Source of the DNA: an uncultured Amaricoccus sp.
Lineage (GTDB): Bacteria; Pseudomonadota; Alphaproteobacteria; Rhodobacterales; Rhodobacteraceae
NCBI RefSeq assembly: GCF_937891315.1
Contig: NZ_CALAGI010000094.1
Coordinates: 1 to 64,000 of the forward strand
Length of the DNA: 64,000 nucleotides
Reading direction: 5' to 3'
Each line of letters opens with the position of its first letter. Within the stretch, counting starts at the first letter, position 1. The position numbers and the translations under genes were made by a program. Positions 6,478 to 16,141 of the stretch are shown in pieces. Below the pieces are notes generated by a model that was given only the letters and a program-made list of their open reading frames with translations, searched no databases and was not told the DNA's origin.

Positions 6478-8881
6478 TGCCAAAGCTCCGCAACAGGTCC
6501 GTGGGCGCGGCGCGGGCGAGGCGCCAGACCGGCCAGGCGGCGGCGAGGCAGGCGGTGGCGAGGGCGAGCGCGAAAAGCGAGAGCCATTTGCCGGGAAAGA
6601 GGATGATCGGCAGGCGCCAGCCGAAGGCGAGCGGATTGATCACCGCCGTCAGCACCCAGGCGACGGCGAGGCCGAGCGGCAGGGCGGCGAGCGCGGTCAG
6701 GGCGGCGAGGCCGAGCGCCTTGGCCATTTCGAGCCCGGCGAGGCGGCGGCGGGTGAGGCCGAGCGCCCAGAGCGGCGCGAGGCGGGCCAGCCGCTGGTCC
6801 GCGAGGGTGAGGAGATTCGCCAGCAGCGCGACGCCGGCGACGCTGAGGGTCAGCGCGTTGAGCGCCACGGTCACGGCGAAGGTCTTGTCGAAGACGCGGC
6901 GCGACACCTCCTTGATCGCCCGCTGGTCCACCACCACCGGCGGCGGAGCGAAGGCGGCGCGGAGATCGGCGGTCAGCGCGGCGGCGCGGTCCGGCGCGAC
7001 GCGCACCGCCACGCGCCGCCGCTCGGCGTCCGGCCAGTCGGCGAGCGCGCTGAGTCCGACCATGATCTGGCCTTCGGGGTTGCCGTAGTCGGGATAGATC
7101 GCGGCGATGGTCAGGCGGCGCGGGCCGCCCGGCGCCGGGATTTCGATCACGTCGCCCGGGCGGAGGTCGAGCCGCGTCGCGAGCTGTTCGGACGCGAGCG
7201 CGGCGTCGCCGGTCGCCACGCGGTCCCAGGGGTCGGCGAGCGCCGCCTTGAGCGGCCAGTTCTCGCGGTAGGTCGGATCGTCGCGAAAGCCGTGGATTTC
7301 GAGCGGCGCGTCGGCGAGGCGGGTGCGCGCGCTCCAGATGGGCAATGTCGCGGTGACGTCGGGCCGCGCTTCGAGCCAGGCGGCGACGGCCCGCGCCTGG
7401 TCGGCATCGGTGGCGGTGACATAGATCTCGGCCGCGAGGCGCCGATCGAGCCAGCCGAGGAAGGTCTCGCGGAAGCTGCCGACCATGGTACCGACCCCGA
7501 CATTCACCCCGAGCGCCAGCAGGAGGGCCATGAGCGCGAGCGAAAGGCCGGTCAGTTCCTGCCGCCCGTCGGCCCAGGCCCATTGCGCCACCGGCCCGCG
7601 CGCTGTCCGGGAACCGAGCGAGAGCGCGGCGGAGAGCGCGGCGGGCAGGGCCAGCGCGGCGGACAGGAGCAGCGCGCCCATCACGGCGAAGCCGGCGACG
7701 AGGCCGTCGCCGAAGGCGAGGAGCGCCAGCCCGCAGGCGGCGAGCGCGGCGGCGCCTGCGAGTTCCGTTCGCAGGGCGCGGCGACGGGCGGCGACCCAGG
7801 CGAGCGGGCGGGCGACGGCGAGCGGCGGCAAGGTCCAGGCGCGCCAGAGGCTGGTCGCCGAGGCGGCCAGCGCGCCGAGCAGGGCGATGCCGAGCCCGGC
7901 GAGCCACCAGTCGAGGCCCAGCGACAGGCTGCCCGGCACGGTGGCGCCGTAGAGGCCGTCGAGCGACGCGGCGACGTCGGGCAGAAGCGCCGCCGCGATG
8001 CCATAGCCGGCGACGACGCCGATCGCGCCCGCGATCAGCGCGAGCGCGCTCATCTCGGCCAGCAGCGCGAGCGTCAGGACCCGCGCCGGCACGCCGCAGG
8101 CGCGCAGCGTGCGCAGCGTCGGACGGCGCTGCTCGAAGGCGAGGCCGATGGCGGAATAGACGATGAACAACCCGACGACGAAGCTGAGAAAGCCGAAGGC
8201 GGTCAGGTTGAGGTGAAAGCTGTCGGTCAGTCGCGCGAGGTCGCTCTCGCGCCCCGGCGGCTCGATCCGGAGGCGGCCGATGAGATCGGCGGGCAGGGGG
8301 CGGTCGGCGTCCTCGGCCGGCAGGAGCAGGCGCGAGACCTCGCCATGCGTGCCGAGCAGCGCCTCGGCGCGGCCGATGTCGGTGACGATGGTGTCGGGCG
8401 GGACGGTCTCGACCGGTTCGGGGGGCGGGAGTCCCGATGCGCCGGCGACGAGGGCGGCTGTCGCGGGCGCGACGAGCGCGCGGCCGGGCGGCAGGAGGAA
8501 GTCGCGAACCGCGGTCCCGCCGGCTTCCGGGCCGACGGCGCCGGGCGGCAGGGTCAGGGGATCGATGCCGATGACCCGCAGGCGCGTGTTGCCCTGGCGC
8601 CAGTCGCCTTCGAGCACGGGCGAGACCTTCCAGCCGGCGCGGCGGAGCGCGACATAATTGGCGAGGGGGAAGTTCCGGCCGTCGCGCGCCTCGATCCGGG
8701 CGACGCCGCCACCGCCGAGCACCGCCTCGGCCGCGGCGTAGCTGGCGCGGGCTTGCGTGTTCAGCGCCTGAACCCCGGTCCACAACGCGGTGGCGACCGC
8801 GAGCCCGGTGAGCAGCGTTGCGAGTTCCAGCGGATGGCGCCGCCAGTGGCCGAGGAGCGCGGCGAGGACGGCGCGGATCAT
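6467..8881 (-). CDS. ABC transporter permease, FtsX-like (LolE/MacB architecture)
   Basis: 804 aa. An N-terminal membrane helix (about residues 15-40) is followed by a large periplasmic domain and a first FtsX block with several helices (FLSFVVGLFIVYSAIGLAFE onward). A second block ends in a cluster of helices with LFALALATACLAAAWPVW. Two FtsX units in one chain are typical of permeases that extract or move lipids and lipoproteins rather than import solutes. It overlaps the ATPase stop by four bases and the AttH-like start by 11, so the three form one transcription and translation unit. The partner AttH-like protein suggests a hydrophobic substrate. Confidence 0.9.
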   Translation of the reverse strand: MIRAVLAALLGHWRRHPLELATLLTGLAVATALWTGVQALNTQARASYAAAEAVLGGGGVARIEARDGRNFPLANYVALRRAGWKVSPVLEGDWRQGNTRLRVIGIDPLTLPPGAVGPEAGGTAVRDFLLPPGRALVAPATAALVAGASGLPPPEPVETVPPDTIVTDIGRAEALLGTHGEVSRLLLPAEDADRPLPADLIGRLRIEPPGRESDLARLTDSFHLNLTAFGFLSFVVGLFIVYSAIGLAFEQRRPTLRTLRACGVPARVLTLALLAEMSALALIAGAIGVVAGYGIAAALLPDVAASLDGLYGATVPGSLSLGLDWWLAGLGIALLGALAASATSLWRAWTLPPLAVARPLAWVAARRRALRTELAGAAALAACGLALLAFGDGLVAGFAVMGALLLSAALALPAALSAALSLGSRTARGPVAQWAWADGRQELTGLSLALMALLLALGVNVGVGTMVGSFRETFLGWLDRRLAAEIYVTATDADQARAVAAWLEARPDVTATLPIWSARTRLADAPLEIHGFRDDPTYRENWPLKAALADPWDRVATGDAALASEQLATRLDLRPGDVIEIPAPGGPRRLTIAAIYPDYGNPEGQIMVGLSALADWPDAERRRVAVRVAPDRAAALTADLRAAFAPPPVVVDQRAIKEVSRRVFDKTFAVTVALNALTLSVAGVALLANLLTLADQRLARLAPLWALGLTRRRLAGLEMAKALGLAALTALAALPLGLAVAWVLTAVINPLAFGWRLPIILFPGKWLSLFALALATACLAAAWPVWRLARAAPTDLLRSFGNER

Positions 8882-9531
8882 GCGAGCCGGCCCGCGCGCA
8901 GGGTGACGCGCCGGTCGAGCCGGGCGGCGAGGCGGGCGCTGTGGGTGACCATCAGCAGGCTCGCGCCGGCGACGGCGACGAGGCCGAGCAGCAGGTCGAG
9001 CACCGCGTCGCCGGTCGCCTCGTCGAGATTGCCGGTGGGCTCGTCGGCGAGAATGAGGCCGGGGCGCGCGGCGAGCGCGCGGCCGATCGCCACCCGTTGC
9101 TGCTGACCGCCCGAGAGTTCCTCGGGGTAGCGGGCGAGGAGCGGGGCGAGGCCGAGGCGCCCCGCCAGCTCCCGCTGCCAGGCGGGATCGAGCCGGCCGG
9201 CGAGGCGGGCCTGGAAGGCGAGGTTCGCGGCGACGTCGAGGCTGGGGATCAGGTTGAACTGCTGGAAGACGAGGCCGATCGTCTCGCGGCGGAGGCGCGC
9301 GCGGCCGGCGTCGCCGAGCGCGGTGACGATCGCCGGGCCGACGCGGATTTCGCCCGAATCCACCGAATCGAGGCCGGCGATCAGATGGAGAAGCGTGCTC
9401 TTGCCGCTGCCCGATTCCCCGGTGAGCGCGAGGCTGGCCCCGACGGCGAGGTCGAGGGAGGCGTCGCGCAGCACGGGTTCGTCGCCGCCGGCGGCGACAT
9501 AAGCCTTTGAAACGGATCGCACCGACAGCAT
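8878..9531 (-). CDS. ABC transporter ATP-binding protein (LolD/MacB type)
   Basis: 217 aa. Walker A GESGSGKSTLLHLIAGLD, Q-loop FQQFNLIPSL, signature LSGGQQQRVAIGRALAARP, Walker B LILADEPTGNLDE and the H-loop MVTHS are all intact. The PTGNLD Walker B and short length place it with ATPases that power FtsX-type permeases. The start at 9531 (MLSVRSVSKAYVA) is the first codon that precedes the conserved first strand. It is first in a four-gene minus-strand operon and diverges from putA, whose start is 87 bp away; both promoters must lie in 9532-9618. Confidence 0.92.
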   Translation of the reverse strand: MLSVRSVSKAYVAAGGDEPVLRDASLDLAVGASLALTGESGSGKSTLLHLIAGLDSVDSGEIRVGPAIVTALGDAGRARLRRETIGLVFQQFNLIPSLDVAANLAFQARLAGRLDPAWQRELAGRLGLAPLLARYPEELSGGQQQRVAIGRALAARPGLILADEPTGNLDEATGDAVLDLLLGLVAVAGASLLMVTHSARLAARLDRRVTLRAGRLA

Positions 9532-9618
9532 CCTGGCCCGCCCTAGCTTTGCCCCATCGCATCTAGCACGGCGTCCCGGTATAGACAGCCGGCCTTTCAA
9601 ACCGGGTATGATCCGACC

Positions 9619-12600
9619 ATGACCGACGCTCCGACGCTGCTCGGCGACCCGCGGGCCGCCATTCGCGACCGGACCTACGCCGACGAGACGGCGTTGGTCC
9701 GTGATCTGATCGGTGAGACCCGCCTTGACGCCGCGGCGCGCGAGGCGATCGTGGCGCGGGCGGCGGCGCTGGTCGTCAAGGTGCGCGAGCGGTCCTCGCC
9801 GAGCGTCATGGAAGCCTTCCTCGCCGAATACGGCCTGTCGACCGAGGAGGGCGTCGGCCTCATGTGCCTCGCCGAGGCCTTGTTGCGGGTGCCGGACGCC
9901 GAGACCATCGACGAACTGATCGCCGACAAGATCGAGCCCTCGAACTGGGGGGCGCATCTCGGGCAGTCGAGTTCGAGCCTCGTCAACGCGGCGACCTGGG
10001 GGCTGATGTTGTCGGGACGGGTGCTCGACGACGATCCGGGGCGGCCGGCGGCGGCGCTGCGCAGCATGGTGCGGCGCCTCGGCGAGCCGGTGGTGCGCGC
10101 GGCCGTGGGGCGGTCGATCAAGCTCATGGGCCGGCAGTTCGTGCTCGGCGAGACCATCGGCGGGGCGATGGCGCGCGCGCGGGGGCTGGAGACCAAGGGC
10201 TACGCCTATTCCTACGACATGCTCGGCGAGGCGGCGCGGACCGAGGCGGACGCGCTGCGCTATGCCCGTGCCTATGCCGATGCGATCAAGGCGATCAGCG
10301 CGCGGGCGACCGGCGACGCGCGGACCAGCCCCGGCATCTCGGTCAAGCTCTCGGCGCTGCATCCGCGCTACGAATGGATCCATCGGGGCGAGGTCATGAA
10401 GGTGCTGGTGCCGCGCGCGCTGGAACTCGCGCGCGCCGCCGCCCGGGCCGGGATCGGCTTCAATATCGACGCGGAGGAGGCCGAACGCCTCGACCTGTCG
10501 CTCGACGTGATCGAGGCGATGCTCTGCGTGCCGGGCCTCGCCGGCTGGGACGGGTTCGGCGTGGTGGTGCAGGCCTATGGCCGGCGCGCCGGGGCGGTGA
10601 TCGACTGGGTCCACGCGCTCGCCACCCGGCTCGACCGGCGGGTGATGGTGCGACTGGTCAAGGGCGCCTACTGGGACGCCGAGGTGAAGCTGGCGCAGGA
10701 GCGCGGCGTGCCGGACTTCCCGGTCTTCACCCGCAAGTCTCACACCGACGTCGGCTACATCGCGAACGCGCGGAAGCTTCTCGGGATGCGCGACCGCGTC
10801 TATCCGCAATTCGCGACCCACAACGCCCATACGATGGCGGCCGTGCTGGCGATGGCCGGCGACCGGCACGGCTTCGAGTTCCAGCGGCTGCATGGCATGG
10901 GCGAGGCGTTGCACGAGATCGTGCGCGAGGGCGAGGGCACGCGCTGCCGGATATACGCGCCGGTCGGGGCGCATCGCGATCTGCTCGCCTATCTCGTGCG
11001 GCGGTTGCTGGAGAACGGCGCCAATTCCTCCTTCGTGAACCAGATCGTCGACAAGAGCCTCGCGCCCGAGCTGATCGCCGCCGATCCGATCGCCGAGGCG
11101 GAGGCGGCGATAGGTCCGAATTCCGGCATCCTCGCGCCGTCCGAACTTTTCACGCCGCGACGCAACGCACGCGGCTGGAACGTGAACGAGCCCGCCTCGA
11201 TCGCGCCGCTGCTCGCCGCGCGCGAAGGATGGAAGACGCGGCGCTGGCGGGCGGGCGGCGACGGGGAAGGGCGCGAGGTCGTGAACCCGGCCGATCCGAC
11301 GGACCTTGTCGGCCATGTCGTCGAGGCGACGCCGGACGAGGTCGCCGCCGCGCTCGCCGGGGCCGAGGCAGCCTTCGCCGGCTGGTCCGCGACGCCGGCG
11401 CCGGAGCGCGCCGCGATCCTGCGCCGCGCGGCCGATCTCTATGAGGAAAACGTCGCGGAACTGGTCGCGCTCTGCGCGCGGGAGGCGGGCAAGACGCTGG
11501 CCGATGCCATTTCCGAGCTGCGCGAGGCGGTGGATTTCCTGCGCTATTACGCTGACGCGGCGGAGGGCGCGGAGGGCATGGGTCGCGGCGTGATGGTCTG
11601 CGTCAGCCCGTGGAACTTCCCGCTCGCCATCTTCACCGGCCAGGTCGCCGCCTGCCTCGGCGCCGGGAACTGCGTCATCGCCAAGCCCGCCGAACAGACG
11701 CCGCTGATCGCCGCCCGAGCCGTCGAGTTGTTGCGCGCCGCGGGGCTGCCCGAAGGCGTGCTCTGGCTGTTGCCGGGCGATGGCCCGACCGTCGGCGGGC
11801 CGCTGACCGCGGCGCCGGGCATCGCCGGGGTCTGCTTCACCGGCTCGACCGAGGTGGCACGGTTGATCCATCGCGCGCTGGCCGACAACGCGGCGCCGGA
11901 CGCGGTCCTGATCGCCGAGACCGGCGGGCTCAATGCGATGATCGTCGATTCCACCGCGCTGACCGAGCAGGTGGTGCGCGATATCCTTGCTTCGGCCTTC
12001 CAGTCCGCCGGCCAGCGCTGTTCCGCGCTGCGCGTGCTCTATGTGCAGGAGGAGGCGCGGCAAAGGGTGCTGGAGATGCTGGCCGGCGCGATGCGGACGC
12101 TGGTGATCGGCAACCCGTGGGACAGCGCCACCGACGTCGGCCCGGTGATCGACGCCGAGGCCGAGGACGGCATCAAGGCCTATCTCGATGACCAGACGCG
12201 CGCCGGGCACCTGCTGGAGACGCGGCCGGTGCCCGACACCGGCCGCTTCGTGCCGCCGAGCGTCGTCGCCGTCCCCGGCATCGCGGCGGTCGAACGCGAG
12301 ATCTTCGGGCCGGTGCTGCATGTCGCGGGCTTTCGCGCGACGGATCTCGACGCGGTGGTGGACGCGATCAACGCCCGCGGCTTCGGCCTGACCGCCGGGC
12401 TGCACAGCCGGATCGACGACAGGGTGGAGCGGCTGACCTCGCGGCTGCGGATCGGCAATATCTACGTGAATCGAAACCAGATCGGCGCCATCGTCGGCTC
12501 GCAGCCGTTTGGCGGCGAGGGCCTGTCCGGCACCGGGCCGAAGGCGGGGGGGCCGCTCTACCTGCCGCGGCTGACCCGCGCGGCGGAGGGGCAGGCGTCG

Positions 12601-13203
12601 GATGCCACGCCCGGTGGGCTCGCGATCCCGGCGGCGGCGATCGAGGCCGCCTTCGCCGGGCTGGCGCTCTGGGACGCGGACGACCGGATCGGCCTGCTGC
12701 GCGCGCTGCTTCCGGCGTCGCCCGCGCTCGAGGCCGCGGCGCGCGTGCCCTGGGCGCCGCGCGACCTGCCGGGGCCGACCGGCGAGAGCAACCGCCTGAC
12801 GCTGCATCCGCGCGGCCGGGTGCTCTGCCTCGGCGCCGGGCCGGACGTGGTGCTGGCGCAGGCGACGCAGGCGCTCGCCGCCGGCAACGCGGTGGTCGCG
12901 GTGGCGGTCGAAAGCCGGGCGGCGCTCGCCCCCTTCGCCAAGGCGGGCCTGCCGGTCGCGGCGCTCGAAGGCCAGGTGGCGGCGGCCGATCTCGCGGCGC
13001 TGGCCGATCTGGCGCTGGTCGCGGCGCGGGGGCCGACGGACTGGCTGCGGACGCTGCGCCGGGCCCTCGCCGCCCGCGCCGGGGCGATCGTGCCGCTGGA
13101 GACCGCGCTGATCGCGCCCGAACGCTATTGCCTCGAGCGTCACCTCTGTATCGACACCACCGCCGCCGGCGGAAACGCGAGCCTGCTGGCGGAGAGCGCC
13201 TGA
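9619..13203 (+). CDS. putA: Bifunctional proline dehydrogenase / P5C dehydrogenase PutA
   Basis: 1194 aa. The proline dehydrogenase barrel covers about residues 120-480 (VRLVKGAYWDAEVKLAQERG, ENGANSSFVNQIVD). The aldehyde dehydrogenase half follows, with SPWNFPLAIFTGQ, catalytic Glu767 in ETGG and catalytic Cys801 in SAGQRCSALR. About 200 residues of degenerate aldehyde-dehydrogenase-like C-terminal domain complete it. There is no N-terminal ribbon-helix-helix, so unlike the E. coli protein it should not repress its own gene. It oxidises proline to glutamate by channelled P5C. It can also take the glutamate semialdehyde made by the ornithine aminotransferase at 26.3 kb, linking it to the arginine/cyanophycin block. 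Confidence 0.95.
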   Translation: MTDAPTLLGDPRAAIRDRTYADETALVRDLIGETRLDAAAREAIVARAAALVVKVRERSSPSVMEAFLAEYGLSTEEGVGLMCLAEALLRVPDAETIDELIADKIEPSNWGAHLGQSSSSLVNAATWGLMLSGRVLDDDPGRPAAALRSMVRRLGEPVVRAAVGRSIKLMGRQFVLGETIGGAMARARGLETKGYAYSYDMLGEAARTEADALRYARAYADAIKAISARATGDARTSPGISVKLSALHPRYEWIHRGEVMKVLVPRALELARAAARAGIGFNIDAEEAERLDLSLDVIEAMLCVPGLAGWDGFGVVVQAYGRRAGAVIDWVHALATRLDRRVMVRLVKGAYWDAEVKLAQERGVPDFPVFTRKSHTDVGYIANARKLLGMRDRVYPQFATHNAHTMAAVLAMAGDRHGFEFQRLHGMGEALHEIVREGEGTRCRIYAPVGAHRDLLAYLVRRLLENGANSSFVNQIVDKSLAPELIAADPIAEAEAAIGPNSGILAPSELFTPRRNARGWNVNEPASIAPLLAAREGWKTRRWRAGGDGEGREVVNPADPTDLVGHVVEATPDEVAAALAGAEAAFAGWSATPAPERAAILRRAADLYEENVAELVALCAREAGKTLADAISELREAVDFLRYYADAAEGAEGMGRGVMVCVSPWNFPLAIFTGQVAACLGAGNCVIAKPAEQTPLIAARAVELLRAAGLPEGVLWLLPGDGPTVGGPLTAAPGIAGVCFTGSTEVARLIHRALADNAAPDAVLIAETGGLNAMIVDSTALTEQVVRDILASAFQSAGQRCSALRVLYVQEEARQRVLEMLAGAMRTLVIGNPWDSATDVGPVIDAEAEDGIKAYLDDQTRAGHLLETRPVPDTGRFVPPSVVAVPGIAAVEREIFGPVLHVAGFRATDLDAVVDAINARGFGLTAGLHSRIDDRVERLTSRLRIGNIYVNRNQIGAIVGSQPFGGEGLSGTGPKAGGPLYLPRLTRAAEGQASDATPGGLAIPAAAIEAAFAGLALWDADDRIGLLRALLPASPALEAAARVPWAPRDLPGPTGESNRLTLHPRGRVLCLGAGPDVVLAQATQALAAGNAVVAVAVESRAALAPFAKAGLPVAALEGQVAAADLAALADLALVAARGPTDWLRTLRRALAARAGAIVPLETALIAPERYCLERHLCIDTTAAGGNASLLAESA

Positions 13204-13215
13204 CCGGTCCCTGGA

Positions 13216-13320
13216 GCGACATCCAACCAGACGGAATGGTCTGGTGGCCAATATATGACGTCAAATCAAGACTCTGGAGTGGACGAGCCGGCTCTGCCGG
13301 ATCGGACTCCGTTCCGGAGG
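13216..13320 (+). repeat. Dispersed intergenic repeat family 1, copy 2 (full length)
   Basis: About 105 bp, starting 12 bp after the putA stop. Near its left end ACCAGAC (13226-13232) pairs with GTCTGGT (13239-13245). It aligns along its whole length with 40515-40618 and, for its first 60 bp, with the reverse strand of 3382-3441. The right half (about 13266-13310) runs through the last codons of the convergent NUDIX gene, so that protein's C-terminus is encoded by repeat DNA. Confidence 0.7.
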
Positions 13321-13745
13321 GCGAGGCGGAGGAAGTGGCGGTCGCCTTCGACGGCGAGGAGGTCCGCGGCGGTCTCGACCGGCATCCAGACGGCGCGATG
13401 CGCGGGGTCGGCCGGCGCGCCGCGGCGCAGGACCGGACGGCAGAGATAGATGTGACAGACCTTGCGCGCCCAGAGGTCGTATTCCGGCATATGGCAGTAG
13501 CGCTGGAAGGCGCCGAGCCGGCGCAGGATCTGAATGCGCCAGCCGGTCTCTTCCAGGCATTCGCGGTGCAGGGCGCGGACCGGCCCCTCGCCGGGATCGA
13601 CGCCGCCGCCGGGCAACTGGAACTCGTGGCGCGGGCGGGTCTGCTCCGTCACCAGCGCCTCGCGGCCGTGGAGGATGACGCCATAGGCGCCCGGCCGGTC
13701 GCGGTAGGTCCGCCCGGGGTCGATGCATTCGCCGAATCTTCGCAT
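13266..13745 (-). CDS. NUDIX hydrolase
   Basis: 159 aa. The Nudix box is complete at about residues 46-68: GGGVDPGEGPVRALHRECLE followed by ETGW, supplying the metal-binding Glu residues of the Gx5Ex7REUxEExGU motif. The flanking LPGG strand and the PEYDLWARKVCHIYLCRPVL strand fit a nucleoside-diphosphate-linked pyrophosphatase; the substrate is unknown. It diverges from hslO with 85 bp between starts. The last 14 or so residues (from GVRSGRAG) are encoded by a dispersed repeat that has invaded the 3' end, so the native C-terminus has probably been replaced. Confidence 0.88.
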   Translation of the reverse strand: MRRFGECIDPGRTYRDRPGAYGVILHGREALVTEQTRPRHEFQLPGGGVDPGEGPVRALHRECLEETGWRIQILRRLGAFQRYCHMPEYDLWARKVCHIYLCRPVLRRGAPADPAHRAVWMPVETAADLLAVEGDRHFLRLALRNGVRSGRAGSSTPES

Positions 13746-13830
13746 GGTCGGGGTTATAGCAGAACCCCCGGGGTTTGCACTCGGCCGATGGAGCGTCTAT
13801 GTGCGGGCATCAGCCAAACGGGAATCCGTC

Positions 13831-14823
13831 ATGAGCCTCGCCGGCCGCATCGCCTGGGACGACACCATCCTGCCGTTTCAGCTTGACCGCGCGGATATCC
13901 GCGGGCGGGTGGCGCGGCTCGATCAGGTGCTCGAGACGATCCTCGGCCAGCATGCCTATCCGGTGCCGGTGGCGGCGCTGGTCGCCGAGGCGACGTTGCT
14001 GACCGCGCTGATCGGCCAGACCATCAAGCAGGGCTGGAAGCTGAGCCTGCAATTGCGCGGACAAGGGCCGATCCGGCTGATCGCCACCGACTATTTCGGT
14101 CCCGACGCCGCCGGTGAGCCCGCGCGGATGCGCGCCTATGCCGGCTTCGACGCCGACGGGGTCGCGGCGGCGCACGGCACGCCGTTCGAGATGCTGGGCG
14201 GCGGGCTCTTTGCCATCCTGATCGACCAGGGGCCGGGCACGACGCCCTATCAGGGTGTCACGCCGATCGCCGGGAATTCGCTGGCCGACTGCGCCGAGAC
14301 CTATTTCGCCCAGTCCGAGCAACTGCCGACCCGCTTCGCGCTGGCGATGGGCGAGGCGCTGATGCCGGGCGAGGCGGCGCGCTGGCGGGCGGGCGGCGTC
14401 ATGCTGCAGCACATGCCGAAGGCCTCGCCCTATGCCAAGCAGGCGGCGAGCGGCTTCGATGGGCTTCTCGCCGCCGAGGACATGCTGGAGGGGATCGAGG
14501 CGGATAACTGGCGTCGGGCGGTCATGCTGCTCGGCACGGTCGAGGAGACCGAACTGATCGGACCGCGGGTCGGGCCGGACCAGCTGCTGCTGCGGCTGTT
14601 CCACGAGGAGGAGCCGCGGGTCTACGATCCGCAGCCGGTGCGGTTCGGCTGCACCTGTGGTCCGGAAAAGGTGGTGCGCACCCTGTCGATCTACACGCCG
14701 GACGAGATCGCGACGATGACGACGCCGGAGGGCAGGATCACCGCCGATTGCCAGTTCTGCGGCGCGCACTACGAATTCGATCCGTCGGAGCTCGGAACCG
14801 GCGCCGAGCGGCCGGAGGGGTGA
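13831..14823 (+). CDS. hslO: Redox-regulated chaperone Hsp33
   Basis: 330 aa with the Hsp33 fold throughout: LDQVLETILGQHAYPVPVAAL near the start, then TPYQGVTPIAGNSLADCAETYF. The C-terminal redox switch is intact, with Cys274 and Cys276 (CTC) and Cys307 and Cys310 (CQFC) binding zinc when reduced. Oxidation releases zinc and turns on holdase activity in the cytosol. The start at 13831 (MSLAGRIAWDD) matches the usual N-terminus; in-frame upstream ATGs would overlap the divergent NUDIX promoter. It converges on the AI-2E-family gene. Confidence 0.93.
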   Translation: MSLAGRIAWDDTILPFQLDRADIRGRVARLDQVLETILGQHAYPVPVAALVAEATLLTALIGQTIKQGWKLSLQLRGQGPIRLIATDYFGPDAAGEPARMRAYAGFDADGVAAAHGTPFEMLGGGLFAILIDQGPGTTPYQGVTPIAGNSLADCAETYFAQSEQLPTRFALAMGEALMPGEAARWRAGGVMLQHMPKASPYAKQAASGFDGLLAAEDMLEGIEADNWRRAVMLLGTVEETELIGPRVGPDQLLLRLFHEEEPRVYDPQPVRFGCTCGPEKVVRTLSIYTPDEIATMTTPEGRITADCQFCGAHYEFDPSELGTGAERPEG

Positions 14824-14841
14824 GGGCCGTCGCGGCCTGAC

Positions 14842-15909
14842 CTATTCCGGCCTTGAACGGGCGGGGCCGATGTCGCCGTCGCGCGAGAGCAGGATGGCGA
14901 GCGGGCGGGTGCTGCCGAACTCGGAGAAGAGGATCACCAGCACGGCCATGATCGGCACCGACAGGATCGCGCCGGCGATGCCCCAGAGCGAGGACCAGGC
15001 GACGAGGCTGACCAGGATCACGAACGGGCTGAGATTCAGCGAATTGCCCATCAGCCATGGCTCGACGAAATTGCCGAGCAGCACCTGGATCGCCGTCATC
15101 GCCATGACGAAGACCGCGACCGGCCAGAAGGCGCCGAACTGCGCGATCGCGACCAGCGTCGGCACGCCGACGCCGATCCAGCCGCCGAGATAGGGGATGT
15201 AGTTGAAAAGACCGATCAGCACCGCCCAGAAACCGGCGAATTCGATGCCGAAATAGAGCATGATGAAATAGCTGCCGACCGCGAGCACAAGGTTGATCAG
15301 CGTCTTCATCACGAGATAGGTGCCGATCCGGCTGTTGACGTCGTGGATCACCTGCTGGACCTGCGCCACCTTGGCCGGTTCGTCGGAAATGCGCGCGATC
15401 TTGGCGGCGAAGGCGTTCTTTTCGAGCAGGATGAAGCCGGTGTAGATCGCGACGACGAGGAACGAGACGGCGATCGCAACCGCCGAGCCGAGCGTCAGGC
15501 CGATCAGCCGCTGCAGGTTCACATAGACGAGGATATCCTGGCGCAGGGTCCGCCACGACTGTTCCCCCTCGATGCCGAGATGGCTGGCGAGCGTCTGGAT
15601 CAGCGCCAGGATCCGGTCCTGATACTGCGGCGCCAGGGCGACGACGCTGCCGATATTGGTGACGAGGAGCGAGAACATCTCGACCAGCACGAAGCCGATT
15701 GCGACGATCGCGACGACGTAGCGGACGCCGACGGGCAGCTGGCGCAGGCCGGGGATCCGGCCGATCAGTTCGGAGAGGCCGAGAACGACATAGGCGACGA
15801 TCACGCTGGCCACCACCGGCAGGATGACCGACCGGCCGATGATCAGGATCCAGCCGATCATCAGCGCCAGGGCCACCCCGAGCACGAGCCGTGAGAACGG
15901 ATCCTTCAT
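14842..15909 (-). CDS. AI-2E family (PerM-like) membrane protein
   Basis: 355 aa. About eight membrane helices: a paired set at the N-terminus (LVLGVALALMIGWILIIGRS and the next), a soluble middle (about residues 120-180), then a C-terminal cluster containing FNYIPYLGGWIGVGVPTLVA, the conserved GPxIG-like region of this family. Members are proposed exporters or ion antiporters; the original AI-2 role holds for few of them. The start at 15909 has AAAGGG and GTGGA just upstream. An alternative ATG at 15975 adds 22 residues with weaker codon bias. It converges on hslO. Confidence 0.85.
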   Translation of the reverse strand: MKDPFSRLVLGVALALMIGWILIIGRSVILPVVASVIVAYVVLGLSELIGRIPGLRQLPVGVRYVVAIVAIGFVLVEMFSLLVTNIGSVVALAPQYQDRILALIQTLASHLGIEGEQSWRTLRQDILVYVNLQRLIGLTLGSAVAIAVSFLVVAIYTGFILLEKNAFAAKIARISDEPAKVAQVQQVIHDVNSRIGTYLVMKTLINLVLAVGSYFIMLYFGIEFAGFWAVLIGLFNYIPYLGGWIGVGVPTLVAIAQFGAFWPVAVFVMAMTAIQVLLGNFVEPWLMGNSLNLSPFVILVSLVAWSSLWGIAGAILSVPIMAVLVILFSEFGSTRPLAILLSRDGDIGPARSRPE

Positions 15910-16141
15910 TCCACGCCCTTTCAAGATGCGCTCGGCCGCTTCCGGTAACTTGCGCCGGTCGGATTCCGCAAGCATCGCAGTACCTTAACCGCCGGGTGAT
16001 TCCATCCGGCCGCAAACTGCCTAACACGCGGGCGCGCGTCGGCGATAGACTTCGCCGCGGCGCGGCGAAAACCATCGCCGCGGGTTGGATCGCGGCGTTC
16101 ATGCAACGGTCGGGCGAGAGGATGAACGCCCCGGCGCCTGC

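Noticed and set aside
9532..13251. Very long open frame on the minus strand opposite putA
   Set aside because: It is the antisense shadow of a GC-rich gene. Its predicted protein is a low-complexity mix of Arg, Gly, Asp and His with no domain; only its last part (from 9531) is the real ABC ATPase.
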